Source of the DNA: an uncultured Lachnospiraceae bacterium
Lineage (GTDB): Bacteria > Bacillota > Clostridia > Lachnospirales > Lachnospiraceae
Assembly (NCBI GenBank): GCA_910580195.1
Contig: CAJTWA010000016.1
Coordinates: 14,509-78,508, forward strand
Direction: 5' to 3'
Length of the DNA stretch: 64,000 nt
Positions within the stretch are counted from its first letter, which is position 1; each line of letters begins with the position of its first letter. The notes under the pieces were generated by a model, which was not told the DNA's origin, did no database searches, and saw nothing but the letters and a program-made list of their open reading frames with translations. Positions 25,316 to 34,038 of the stretch are shown piece by piece. Position numbers and translations under genes: made by a program.

Positions 25316-28207
25316 ATGAGAAACAAGAGGGCGAACAGGTTTCGGGGCAAAAGCGGCACAGAGGAAGGGAAGAAGCAGCCCCAGAGGATTACCCTGCTTT
25401 TGGTGTTTTTGGCCTTCCTATTTTTGCCCATGTTCTGCCGTATTTGGGAGTTACAGATTGTAAATGGGAAAAAATATGCCAAAGATTATGAGCTAAGGGT
25501 AACAAAAACCGTGCGGGACAGCCATGCAAGGGGAAAAATTTACGACCGCAACGGGAAGGTTTTGGCGTATAATGAATTAGTCTATACCGTCACCATGACG
25601 GAGGACGGCGCATATTCTTCCAGCCGGGAACGCCAGCTTGCCTTAAACGGCATGGTTTATTGCATGGTAAAAAAGCTAAAAGAGCATGGGGAGCAGCTAA
25701 ACAATGAGTTAAGCATCCGGATTGGGGCAGGCGGCAAATATGAATATACCGTGGAAGGGGCAGCTTTGTTAAGGTTCAAGGCTGATGTCTTTGGGAAAGC
25801 CAACCCAGAGGATTTAGGGCAGGAACAGGAAGGGATGGGGGCAGAGGAGATGGTAACGTACCTTTCCTCCAGCCAGAAATTTGCCTTGTTTGGGGAAGGG
25901 AAAAAAGGGGAGTACTCCAAGGAGGAACGGGAGGCATATGGATTGCCGGAGGAATTTTCCAAGGAGGAACTGTTAGCGGTAACTGGGATCCGGTATATGC
26001 TGTCCTTACATTCCTACCAAAAATATGTCCCCATTGTGCTGGCCCGGGACGTGTCGGAGAAAACCGTTGCCTATGTCCGGGAAAACAGCGACGCCTTGGA
26101 GGGCGTCCACATTGGGCAGGAATATCAGCGGGTGTATGAGGGCGGGTCGGCATTTTCCCATATCCTTGGATATACCGGGAAAATTTCCCCGGAAGAACTA
26201 GAGCAGGAAGGGTCCGGCGGGGAGTACGATTCCGAATCCGTGGTAGGGAAAGCAGGGCTGGAACAGTATCTGGAAGATATCCTGCGGGGGAGCGACGGGG
26301 AACGGCGGATTACGGTAAACAATGTAGGGCGGGTTGTGGGGGAAGATGAAGTTTTTAAGGAAACTGCCAGCGGCAGGGACGTTACCCTTTCCATTGACAA
26401 GGATTTGCAGGCCGCCATTTATAAGATTCTGGAACAGAACCTTGCAGGGATTGTAACCAGCAATTTAGTCAACGAAAAAGGGTTCGATAAATCAAAAATT
26501 TCAGATGCATCCGATATCCGCATCCCCATCTATGACGTTTACCTTGCGCTGGCAGAGAATGGGGTAATTTCCTTGGAAAAATTAGGCAGCCCGGATGCAT
26601 CAGAATTAGAGCAGGTGATTGCAGGAAAATTGAAGGCCAAGGAAGAAGAGGCAAGGAGAGCCATCCGGGCGGAACTGCTGGAAGGGGAGGAAGGTTTCGG
26701 GGGCTTGCCAGCGGAACTGCAGGAATACCTGACATACCTTGTCCATGGGATGGGGCTTTTGGAGGAGGATGCCGGTTCCGAGGACAGCATTTATCAGGAA
26801 TGGGAAAAGGAAGGGGATATCAGCCCAAAGGAATTCCTTACCTATGCCCTCTCCCGGGGCTGGGTTTCGGATGGCTTCTTGGAATCTGGGCAGGGATACC
26901 TTACCAATGAAGAACGGTATGCGCTGCTGGTAGAGGAAGCAGGGCGGAAATTGGAGGGGGACGGGGAATTCCAAAAGCTGGCCTTCCGGTGGCTGGTGCT
27001 TGAGGATGAGGTGACAGGGAAGGAAATCTGCCAGCTTCTGTATGAACAGCAGGTATTCCCAGAGCCAGACGGGGATTACGAAGCCTTGATGTCTGGAAAG
27101 GAAGACGCATTTTCCTTCCTGAAAAAGAAAATAGAACACCTTGAGATTACCCCTGCCCAGCTGGCCTTAGACCCTTGTTCGGCTTCAGCAGTAGCCGTGG
27201 ATCCAACGACGGGGAAGGTGCTGGCCTTGGTGTCTTACCCGGGGTATGACAACAGCCGCCTTGCAAACCAGATGGACGGCGCTTATTACCAGAAGCTTTT
27301 GGCTGACCGGTCCCTGCCCCTCTATAACCGGGCAACCCAGCAGCTCACAGCCCCCGGCTCTACCTTAAAGCCAGTCACAATCATTGCAGGCCTGCAGGAA
27401 GGGGTGGTTGACCCAGAAACCTCTGTGCTTTGCGACGGGGTTTTTGACAAGGTAGCCCCCAGCTTAAGGTGCTGGAAACACAGCGGCCATGGGATGGTGG
27501 CGGACGTGCCAGCCGCCTTGCAGTTTTCCTGCAATGACTATATGTGCGAGATTGCATACCGGCTGGGGATGGGCAGTTCCACGGAATACAAGGACAGCGC
27601 AGCTTTGGAATGTCTTAAGAAGTATGCGGGGCTGTTCCACCTTGAACAAAAGTCAGGCATTGAGGTTGCCGAGTCCAGCCCCCATGTCACGGATGCGTAT
27701 GGGATTCCCTCCGCGATTGGGCAGGGCACCCACAATTATGCAACGGTGCAGCTGGCGCGGTATGCTGGGGCGCTGGCCTCCAAAGGGGATATTTTTTCCC
27801 TTTCCTTAATCCAAGGGGTTGCCGGTGCAGATGGGGAATTTCAGGAAACAGAAGCATCCTTGGAAGGCAGGGTGGAACTTCCGGGCAGGGTATGGGAGGC
27901 GGTAAGCGCTGGGATGGTGCAGTTTGCCCAGAACAACCAGGTCTTAAAAAACATGGGCATCCCCGTTGCAGGAAAGACAGGGACAGCCCAAGAAGCCAAA
28001 AACAGGCCGGACCATGCGCTGTTTATCGGCTACGCCCCTGCGGATGCCCCAGAACTTGCCATAGCAGTGCGGATAGCAAATGGGTACGGATCCTCTAACG
28101 CCACCGCAGCAGGGAAACATATTTTTGATTATTATTTCGGTTTGGAAAGCCAAGGGGATATCTTAACAGGCGAAGCGTCAGAGGCATTTAATACCCGGAC
28201 GGATTAG
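25316..28207 (+). CDS. Class B penicillin-binding protein (PBP2-like transpeptidase)
   Basis: 963 residues. One N-terminal membrane anchor (about 22-42, LLLVFLAFLFLPMFC), a PBP dimerisation domain (RGKIYDRNGKVLAYNE) and a transpeptidase domain with nucleophile Ser682 in GSTLK, Ser738 in SCND and Lys887 in GKTGTAQ. It crosslinks peptidoglycan outside the membrane. A stretch of some 240 residues (about 390-620), rich in Glu, Leu and Gly, is inserted before the catalytic core, making it larger than typical PBP2. It has AAGGAGGG before ATG 25316. The BlaI-type operators upstream suggest that beta-lactam exposure induces it, which would fit an accessory, low-affinity PBP rather than the housekeeping enzyme. 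Confidence 0.88.
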   Translation: MRNKRANRFRGKSGTEEGKKQPQRITLLLVFLAFLFLPMFCRIWELQIVNGKKYAKDYELRVTKTVRDSHARGKIYDRNGKVLAYNELVYTVTMTEDGAYSSSRERQLALNGMVYCMVKKLKEHGEQLNNELSIRIGAGGKYEYTVEGAALLRFKADVFGKANPEDLGQEQEGMGAEEMVTYLSSSQKFALFGEGKKGEYSKEEREAYGLPEEFSKEELLAVTGIRYMLSLHSYQKYVPIVLARDVSEKTVAYVRENSDALEGVHIGQEYQRVYEGGSAFSHILGYTGKISPEELEQEGSGGEYDSESVVGKAGLEQYLEDILRGSDGERRITVNNVGRVVGEDEVFKETASGRDVTLSIDKDLQAAIYKILEQNLAGIVTSNLVNEKGFDKSKISDASDIRIPIYDVYLALAENGVISLEKLGSPDASELEQVIAGKLKAKEEEARRAIRAELLEGEEGFGGLPAELQEYLTYLVHGMGLLEEDAGSEDSIYQEWEKEGDISPKEFLTYALSRGWVSDGFLESGQGYLTNEERYALLVEEAGRKLEGDGEFQKLAFRWLVLEDEVTGKEICQLLYEQQVFPEPDGDYEALMSGKEDAFSFLKKKIEHLEITPAQLALDPCSASAVAVDPTTGKVLALVSYPGYDNSRLANQMDGAYYQKLLADRSLPLYNRATQQLTAPGSTLKPVTIIAGLQEGVVDPETSVLCDGVFDKVAPSLRCWKHSGHGMVADVPAALQFSCNDYMCEIAYRLGMGSSTEYKDSAALECLKKYAGLFHLEQKSGIEVAESSPHVTDAYGIPSAIGQGTHNYATVQLARYAGALASKGDIFSLSLIQGVAGADGEFQETEASLEGRVELPGRVWEAVSAGMVQFAQNNQVLKNMGIPVAGKTGTAQEAKNRPDHALFIGYAPADAPELAIAVRIANGYGSSNATAAGKHIFDYYFGLESQGDILTGEASEAFNTRTD

Positions 28208-28276
28208 CAGGCATAACCGTTTGGATGCCAAATGTATTTTACAGAAAGCAAAATGAACAGGCAATTGGAGGTACGG

Positions 28277-30262
28277 ATGATGGGAATTGTAAAAAATAAT
28301 TGGAAATTTGGAAGGATTTCCTGCTATCCATGGAAGGCGGCAGTATGTATTGCCCTGTCTGTTGGGCTACTGGCAAGCCCAATCCATGTATCCGCGGGAA
28401 AATCCAAAGAGCAAAAGGGCAGCCGGGCAGAAGCCCCGGAAATCTCCGGGGAGGCCGCAGTTGTCATGGAGGCGTCCACAGGGGCAGTTATTTTCAGGAA
28501 AAACGGGAAGAAAAAGCATTATCCGGCAAGCATTACAAAAATCATGACAGCATTTTTGGCCGCTGAAAGCTGCGGGCTGGAAGAGCTTGTGACAGTGCCG
28601 CCGGAGGCCGTCTATATGGAGGATAAAGGGACGCATATCGCGCTGGACGCCGGGGAGCAGCTAACGGTGGAGCAGTGCCTGTATGCAGTCCTTTTGGGTT
28701 CAGCCAACGATGCAGCGTATGCGCTGGCAGCCCACGCCGGCGGTACGGCGGAAAACTTTGTCCGCAGGATGAATGAAAAAGCAGAGGAGCTTGGGTGCCG
28801 CAGCACCCATTTCACAAACCCCCATGGCCTTCCCGACAAGGAACACCTTACCAGCGCATACGATATGGCATTGATTACAAGGGCGGCAATCAAAAATGAA
28901 ACATTCCGGGAGGTTTCCGGGACGCAGTATTATGAAATCCCCCCATGGGAACACCAAAAAGACCTCATCTGCATCAACAACCACCACAAAATGATACGGA
29001 ACACCCCATTCCATAACGAGGAGGTATTTGCAGGGAAAAATGGGTATACCGATGCTGCAGGGAGCACCTTAGTTACCTGTGCCAGCCGGGACGGGGTAGA
29101 ATTAATCTGCGTCATCTTAAAAGCAGACGGGGCGCAAATTTACCAAGATACGGAAAAATTGCTGGAGTACGGCTTTGCGGAGTACCCCAAGGAGAAAGTA
29201 GAGGAAATGAAGGAACAATGCGGGAAAATTATCGAAACGGCCGCCCAAGCGTTCCGGGCTAGGAGGAATTTATGGGAAACAGCGGAAGATAGGAAAGCGC
29301 AGGAACAGGGAAAGCGAAACAATGGGGATACAAAAGGGCAGGAAACCCTAGAGAATAAGAATTCAGGGGAGGAAGGGCAAGAAAGAGGGATTTTAGAGAA
29401 TGGAAATGCAGGTGAGGAAAACACAGAAAATGAAAAGAAAGAGGAGGAAAAAGCAGGGGAAGAAGGGAATAACAGAAAAGAAGCGCAAGAGCCAAAAATA
29501 ACAGAAACAGACTGGTCTGCCTATTTTAACGGCCTAAACGGGGCAGCAGTCCTGTATGATGCTTCGAAGATGCAGTACTATATTTACAACCAAGAACTTG
29601 CGTCCATCCAGAGATCCCCATGCTCCACCTTTAAAATCATTTCTTCCCTGCTTGCCCTAGAGCACGGGCTGATAGACCCGGAGAATTCTACCCGCCCATG
29701 GAGCGGCGAGGAGTTTTGGAACGAAGCATGGAACCGTGACATTTCCTTCCGGGATGCTTTCCGGGAATCCTGCGTCTGGTATTTCCGCCAAGTTACGGAC
29801 GATATTGGGCAGGAGCGGATGCAGGAAGGGGTAACGGAATTAAGATACGGCAACTGCGATATTTCAGACTGGGAAGGGCGCCTGAATAACAATAACAGCA
29901 ACCGGGCGCTGACAGGGTTTTGGATAGAATCCTCCTTGAAAATCTCCCCAAAGGAACAGGCGGAGGTTATGGAACGGATTTTTGGGCCGGATTCTGCCTA
30001 TTCCCAATGGGCGCAGGAAGAATTAAAGCAGGTAATGCTGACAGGGACGCAGGAAGGCGCGGGCCTGCAAATCTATGGGAAAACAGGGATGGGGATGTCA
30101 AAAGGCGTGGTTGTGGATGCATGGTTTACTGGTTTTGCCAAGAAAGAAGGCAGGGACCTTTATTTCTGTGTATACCTTGGGCAGACGGATGGGGAAGAGG
30201 TGTCCAGTACAGCAGCGAAGGAAATCGCAATCCAGCTTGTGGGGGATGAATGGGAACCTTAG
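28277..30262 (+). CDS. DD-carboxypeptidase (S11) fused to class D beta-lactamase-like domain
   Basis: 661 residues with a signal peptide (about 16-41). Residues about 52-315 are a DacF/PBP5-type S11 carboxypeptidase: Ser85 in SITK, Ser142 in SAND, and the third motif Lys254-Asn-Gly where KTG is usual. A highly charged Glu/Lys/Asn linker follows (about 330-415). Residues about 420-660 form a penicilloyl-serine domain of class D/BlaR type with all four motifs: Ser450 in STFK, Ser498 in SCV, YGN at 524 and KTG at 602. It is secreted and has no later membrane span. ATG 28277 is chosen because GGAGG precedes it, and 28232 and 28253 lack a site. The carboxy domain may hydrolyse or sense beta-lactams. 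The fusion is uncommon. Confidence 0.85.
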   Translation: MMGIVKNNWKFGRISCYPWKAAVCIALSVGLLASPIHVSAGKSKEQKGSRAEAPEISGEAAVVMEASTGAVIFRKNGKKKHYPASITKIMTAFLAAESCGLEELVTVPPEAVYMEDKGTHIALDAGEQLTVEQCLYAVLLGSANDAAYALAAHAGGTAENFVRRMNEKAEELGCRSTHFTNPHGLPDKEHLTSAYDMALITRAAIKNETFREVSGTQYYEIPPWEHQKDLICINNHHKMIRNTPFHNEEVFAGKNGYTDAAGSTLVTCASRDGVELICVILKADGAQIYQDTEKLLEYGFAEYPKEKVEEMKEQCGKIIETAAQAFRARRNLWETAEDRKAQEQGKRNNGDTKGQETLENKNSGEEGQERGILENGNAGEENTENEKKEEEKAGEEGNNRKEAQEPKITETDWSAYFNGLNGAAVLYDASKMQYYIYNQELASIQRSPCSTFKIISSLLALEHGLIDPENSTRPWSGEEFWNEAWNRDISFRDAFRESCVWYFRQVTDDIGQERMQEGVTELRYGNCDISDWEGRLNNNNSNRALTGFWIESSLKISPKEQAEVMERIFGPDSAYSQWAQEELKQVMLTGTQEGAGLQIYGKTGMGMSKGVVVDAWFTGFAKKEGRDLYFCVYLGQTDGEEVSSTAAKEIAIQLVGDEWEP

Positions 30263-30361
30263 CGGGCAGGGAAAACATCATTGAGTTTCAGCCAGAAAGA
30301 TGCTATAGTAAAAGAACAACAGGATACCACAAGAAACAGGGTGCGGGAAGGAGGAAGAACC

Positions 30362-30643
30362 TTGGTAACAGTAGAAATGGAATTGCCGAATGAAATGAAA
30401 CGGTTTGCGATGCCGGAAAATGAGGAAGAGCAGCTTGTAAGAAATGCAATGATTTTATATCCATATATACGGAACAAGCGGATTTCACATGGCAGGGCTG
30501 CGGAAATATTAGGAATCCATAAGTGGGATTTAATTGAATTATATGGAAAAATGGGGTTTTGCTATTTTGACCAAACCAAGGGTGAATTAGAGAGAGAACT
30601 TCAGGTATTTCAGCAGGTGAAACAAGATGGGGTACGGACATGA
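30362..30643 (+). CDS. UPF0175-type antitoxin
   Basis: 93 residues from TTG 30362, with AAGGAGGA at 30347-30354. The longer reading from 30281 lacks a site. The UPF0175 pattern (MVTVEMELPNEMKRF, AMILYPYIRNKRISHGRAAEILGI, WDLIELYGKMG) has a helix-turn-helix-like segment and is typically an antitoxin paired with a DUF3368 PIN toxin, which is the next gene, overlapping by four bases (ATGA). It probably also represses its own promoter. Confidence 0.8.
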   Translation: MVTVEMELPNEMKRFAMPENEEEQLVRNAMILYPYIRNKRISHGRAAEILGIHKWDLIELYGKMGFCYFDQTKGELERELQVFQQVKQDGVRT

Positions 30644-31134
30644 TAGTAGTTTCTGATACGACGCCATTAATTTCTTTCTTAAAGATAGGGCATTTAGATT
30701 TGCTCCAAAAACTTTTTGGGGAAGTTCAGATTCCAGAAGCAGTGTTTCATGAACTGACAGAAAATAAGAAGTTTTTCCATGAAGCAGAACAGATTAAGAA
30801 TTGCTTTTTTATACAGGTAGTGGAAGTGAAAGAGTACCAATTTGTAAATTTGCTGCGGAGGGCTACAGGATTAGACCTTGGAGAGAGCGAAGCCATCATT
30901 TTGTCGGATAGCATCCATGCAGATTTATTATTAATGGATGAGGTAAAGGGCAGGGAAGTGGCAGAGGAAATGCAGATTAATATTATGGGGACAATAGGCT
31001 TGCTTATGGCAGCTTATCAAAATGGACTTATCACTGCCAAAGAAGCGGAAGAATGTATAAGGATTTTAAGGGCATCGGGAAGGCATATAGGAGAACGGTA
31101 TTTCCAAATGTTACTGGAAAATATGAAGGAATGA
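30640..31134 (+). CDS. PIN-domain toxin (DUF3368 family)
   Basis: 164 residues. The PIN nuclease acidic residues are visible: Asp6 in VSDTTPLISFL, Glu in GLDLGESEAIIL and Asp in DLLLMDEVKGRE. VapC-type PIN toxins cleave RNA, and the exact target is unknown. Its start codon overlaps the antitoxin stop. The pair is inserted between the two arms of the beta-lactam locus and a strong terminator follows it. Confidence 0.85.
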   Translation: MIVVSDTTPLISFLKIGHLDLLQKLFGEVQIPEAVFHELTENKKFFHEAEQIKNCFFIQVVEVKEYQFVNLLRRATGLDLGESEAIILSDSIHADLLLMDEVKGREVAEEMQINIMGTIGLLMAAYQNGLITAKEAEECIRILRASGRHIGERYFQMLLENMKE

Positions 31135-31202
31135 GCTGCCGGACTGGCAGTATCCAGCCAATGGAAAAGAACCAGTGCACTGCCTGAATATAATCCAGAT
31201 AG

Positions 31203-31251
31203 CCGCAGCAAACCAGGCCAAAAAGGAAAGGCTTGGTTTGCTGCGGTTTTT
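31203..31251 (+). terminator. Terminator after the toxin gene
   Basis: CCGCAGCAAACCA (31203-31215) pairs perfectly with TGGTTTGCTGCGG (31234-31246), followed by TTTTTATT. Confidence 0.9.
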
Positions 31252-33292
31252 ATTCTGCCTCCCAAAGCCCCATGCCCGCGAGGATGGAAAAGGTAAGTTC
31301 CGCCGCCGCGGAGCCTGTGGCATAATCCTCATTTTGGATATCCGTGGCGAAAAAGTAAACATGCCCTTCTTTTTCCAAATACCCAATAAACCAGCCGAAC
31401 ACATTTTTCCCATTTTCTTCCGCAGTCCCGGTTTTTCCGTACATCGTGCCTTGTTCCGTAACAGAAAGGCAGATGGACCGTTTCACGGCTTCTATGTTTT
31501 CCGGGGAAAAGCCAAATGCATTGTGATAAAATTTCTGCAGCAGCTCCACTTGCTCCACAGGGGAGATTTTCAAGGTGGAATCGCCCCAATAGGTGGACAA
31601 GTCATTGCCAATTTTCTGGTTCCCATATCCAATTTCCTTGATATACTCCCGGACGGCCTCATGGCCTGCCTGCTGGTCTAAGGCTTGGAAATACCATGTG
31701 GCAGAGTGTTCCATGGCAGTGCCTAAGGTCTGCCCCGTATTCCATGCGGGGTATTGGCGCTCCTGCCCATCCCATGGGAGGTAAGACTGGCTGGGGGAGA
31801 TAATCCCAGACTCAAGGGCAAGGAGCGCGCTGTATATCTTGTAGGTGGAAAGGGGGGAATGGCGCGTGGCAGCCTGCGTTTCATTATAAATCTGCCAAGA
31901 GTCATTGGCTGCATCATAAAGGACAAAGCTGCCTTGGTTAGCCCCGAAAGCCTCTTCCAAATGAAAAGATGCGCCTGCGCCGGAACCTTCCCCGGGCCCA
32001 GGCGTGGCAGCGCTGTTCGGATGGCTGTCTGGGTTCTGAAAAGATGCGCCTGCGCCGGAACTTTCCCCGGGCTCAGACGCGGCAGCGCTGCCTGAATTCT
32101 GGCCCGCAGCCCTGCCAGAAGGGATGTTGGCTCCGGAGCGGGCATCATCTCTGGAACCTGCCCCCGAATCAGGGGGTCTATTTAAATTGGAAGGTTTCTG
32201 AGGGGCAAAGGAAGTTATCTTCCCGCTTGGGAGCTTCGAATAGTCCCCGCCAGCGGCCTGTGTGGACAGGAGCGGGGCAAAGCAGGACAAAAGGGCGGCA
32301 ACCAGCCCAAAGGCAAGGGCGCTGCGCAGCTTCTGGCGCCGGGAGGCCGGGCGGTAGGCTGCAATATTTAAAATCCTTTTTTCCATCTGGGCCATGCTCC
32401 CGCTGATGCCTGCGGCAAAGGGGACAGGGGGGCGGGAGGTTTTTGCTGCAAAATTAATCAAGGCGTGCCCGTAGTCCGCGTAATCTTCTGCCCCCAGCAT
32501 GTGGAGGACCGCGGAATCACAGGCAATTTCCCGGTCATTCTTCATTTCCCTAAGCGCAAGGCGCACCAATGGGTGGAACCAGTATAGGATTTTGGCAAGG
32601 CATAGGAAAACATTTGCCAGCGCGTCTTTATGGCGGTAATGCTGGAGTTCGTGCAGCAGCATATACCGCATGTCCTTTGCCGGGCATCCGGAAACCAGCC
32701 CAAGAGGCAGGTAAATGCGCGGCTTGAAAATCCCGGCGATGACAGGGGACTTCAAGTAGGCTGTGCTGTAAATGGGGATGTCCCTTGCAATGCCAAGTTC
32801 CGCTAAGCAGCCTTGGTAGAGGGCTTTTATGGATGGGTTTTGCAGGGGCAGCGCGGACTTTTGGAAGGCACGGTACTGGAGGATGGATTTCACGGTACAT
32901 AGAGCCATCACAGCAACGCCGGCAGTCCATAGGAAAAATAAAGAAACCCCGAGGATGGATGGCGTTTCCCTGCTGGCAGCTACCGCAAAGTCCTCCATCC
33001 AGCCCGCCCCATCCGGATGGAGTCCGGGGAGGGCCGCAGGGGCAGCCCCGAGGCTGGGGGATGCTTGCCCATAGAGCTTTAACATCCATGGGAATGGAAA
33101 TGGGGGCAGGGCTTGGAGCGGCAGCCCCGGCAGGAACGGCACGGCCAAAAGCCCCAGCAGCAGGAACCATAGCTGGTACTGCATCCGGCTGGACAGGGTA
33201 TGTTTCAGCAGCCGTTTTGCTGCAAAAAGCGCCCCCACCAGAATACTGATAAAAATATTGCAGAGGAAAAATTGGAACGTGAACCCTTCCAT
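31250..33292 (-). CDS. blaR1: BlaR1 beta-lactam sensor/antirepressor protease
   Basis: 680 residues. Membrane segments flank an M56 zinc metalloprotease with HELQH at 214-218 and the following NDREIACD. After the last span comes a Pro/Ser/Gly/Ala-rich extracellular tether with an internal duplication, then a class D-like sensor domain: STYK (acylated Ser), SAT, YGN and KTG. Acylation by a beta-lactam activates the protease, which removes BlaI. It lies downstream of blaI on the same strand. AAAGGAG precedes the start. The tether repeat (DNA period 75 bases, 31963 and 32038 onward) codes for GAGASF-containing units. Confidence 0.93.
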   Translation of the reverse strand: MEGFTFQFFLCNIFISILVGALFAAKRLLKHTLSSRMQYQLWFLLLGLLAVPFLPGLPLQALPPFPFPWMLKLYGQASPSLGAAPAALPGLHPDGAGWMEDFAVAASRETPSILGVSLFFLWTAGVAVMALCTVKSILQYRAFQKSALPLQNPSIKALYQGCLAELGIARDIPIYSTAYLKSPVIAGIFKPRIYLPLGLVSGCPAKDMRYMLLHELQHYRHKDALANVFLCLAKILYWFHPLVRLALREMKNDREIACDSAVLHMLGAEDYADYGHALINFAAKTSRPPVPFAAGISGSMAQMEKRILNIAAYRPASRRQKLRSALAFGLVAALLSCFAPLLSTQAAGGDYSKLPSGKITSFAPQKPSNLNRPPDSGAGSRDDARSGANIPSGRAAGQNSGSAAASEPGESSGAGASFQNPDSHPNSAATPGPGEGSGAGASFHLEEAFGANQGSFVLYDAANDSWQIYNETQAATRHSPLSTYKIYSALLALESGIISPSQSYLPWDGQERQYPAWNTGQTLGTAMEHSATWYFQALDQQAGHEAVREYIKEIGYGNQKIGNDLSTYWGDSTLKISPVEQVELLQKFYHNAFGFSPENIEAVKRSICLSVTEQGTMYGKTGTAEENGKNVFGWFIGYLEKEGHVYFFATDIQNEDYATGSAAAELTFSILAGMGLWEAE
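31963..32112. repeat. 75-bp duplication inside the BlaR1 tether
   Basis: GAAAAGATGCGCCTGCGCCG starts at 31963 and again at 32038, each followed by CCCCGGGC and GGCAGCGCTG. The two units code on the minus strand for the same GAGASF-type stretch. Confidence 0.75.
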
Positions 33293-33310
33293 TATCGTGT
33301 GCTCCTTTCC

Positions 33311-33376
33311 TTAAATTAGGAATTAATTTCTATTATCAATCCTTAAATTAGGAATTAATATCTATTATAAATCCTT
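33311..33376. repeat. 32-bp direct repeat spanning the blaI 3' end
   Basis: CCTTAAATTAGGAATTAATT and a following CTATTAT-AATCC are repeated once with two differences (33313-33344 and 33345-33376 approximately). The second copy contains the blaI stop codon and last codons, so the repeat arose by duplication of the end of blaI into the blaI-blaR1 gap. Confidence 0.8.
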
Positions 33377-33763
33377 GTTTTTCTTTTCTTTCCCAGAATT
33401 TTCTGAAAGCAGCGCCCGGAGGGAATCAATTTCATGTTCCGATAATTTCCCATGGTCTAAGTATGCGGACAGCATGGCGGAAAAGTCGCCGCCGTAAAAA
33501 CGCTTCAGGAAGGAATTGCTTTCCTGCCCAATGTATTCCTCTTCGTCCACCAGCGGGGTATAGACAAAGACCCGGCTGTGCTTCTCATAGGTAAGGGCGC
33601 CTTTTGTCACAAGGCGCTTGATTAAGGTCTGTATGGTTTTGGGGCTCCAAGATGTGGTTGCCACAAGGCGGTCAGTGATTTCGGTGGTGCTGATTGGCGC
33701 ACATTTCCATACGATTTTCATGACTTCGAATTCAGATTCGGAGATTTGGGGTAAATGTTTCAC
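33365..33763 (-). CDS. blaI: BlaI/MecI-family repressor
   Basis: 132 residues. The N-terminal winged helix (ISESEFEVMKIVWKCAPIST, TTSWSPKTIQTLIKRLVTKGAL) binds operator DNA as a dimer, and the C-terminal helix bundle carries the cleavage region. Proteolysis triggered by BlaR1 relieves repression. A perfect promoter and one operator lie directly upstream, giving autoregulation, and two more operators precede the PBP gene at 25.3 kb. It is the first gene of the blaI-blaR1 operon. Confidence 0.94.
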   Translation of the reverse strand: MKHLPQISESEFEVMKIVWKCAPISTTEITDRLVATTSWSPKTIQTLIKRLVTKGALTYEKHSRVFVYTPLVDEEEYIGQESNSFLKRFYGGDFSAMLSAYLDHGKLSEHEIDSLRALLSENSGKEKKNKDL

Positions 33764-33788
33764 GGGCTACGGCCTCCTTAGGTTGATG

Positions 33789-33804
33789 TCTTACGGATGT
33801 AATA
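33789..33804. promoter_or_regulatory. BlaI operator in front of blaI
   Basis: TCTTACGGATGTAATA, sharing TCTTAC-N3-TGTAATA with the dyads at 25110-25157. It covers the expected transcription start of the minus-strand promoter at 33810-33838. Confidence 0.85.
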
Positions 33805-33809
33805 TAAGT

Positions 33810-33838
33810 ATTATAAGGGGCTTGGGGCAGATTGTCAA
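33810..33838 (-). promoter_or_regulatory. Consensus promoter of blaI-blaR1
   Basis: On the minus strand: perfect TTGACA (33838-33833), 17-base spacer, perfect TATAAT (33815-33810). Together with the operator it explains the arrangement of the 345-base blaI/34109 gap. The remainder (33840-34035) is AT-rich with nothing else recognised. Confidence 0.85.
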
Positions 33839-34038
33839 TGGGAGGAGGAAAGTGCTGCGGTAATTCTTGCATGAATATGAGAGGAAACACGTAAAGAATT
33901 TTTCAAATAAATTGGGAGGGAAAGCACTGTAGCAATTATTATATGGATAGGGAAGGGAACTTACAAGGGCTTTTAAAAATGAATTGGGGACGGATTGTGC
34001 TGTAATTTGCATAAATTTCAGAAAAAGGCAAAAAATAC

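Noticed and set aside
31754..32406. Plus-strand frames over the BlaR1 tether
   Set aside because: They arise from the GC-rich repeated linker and show no domain.
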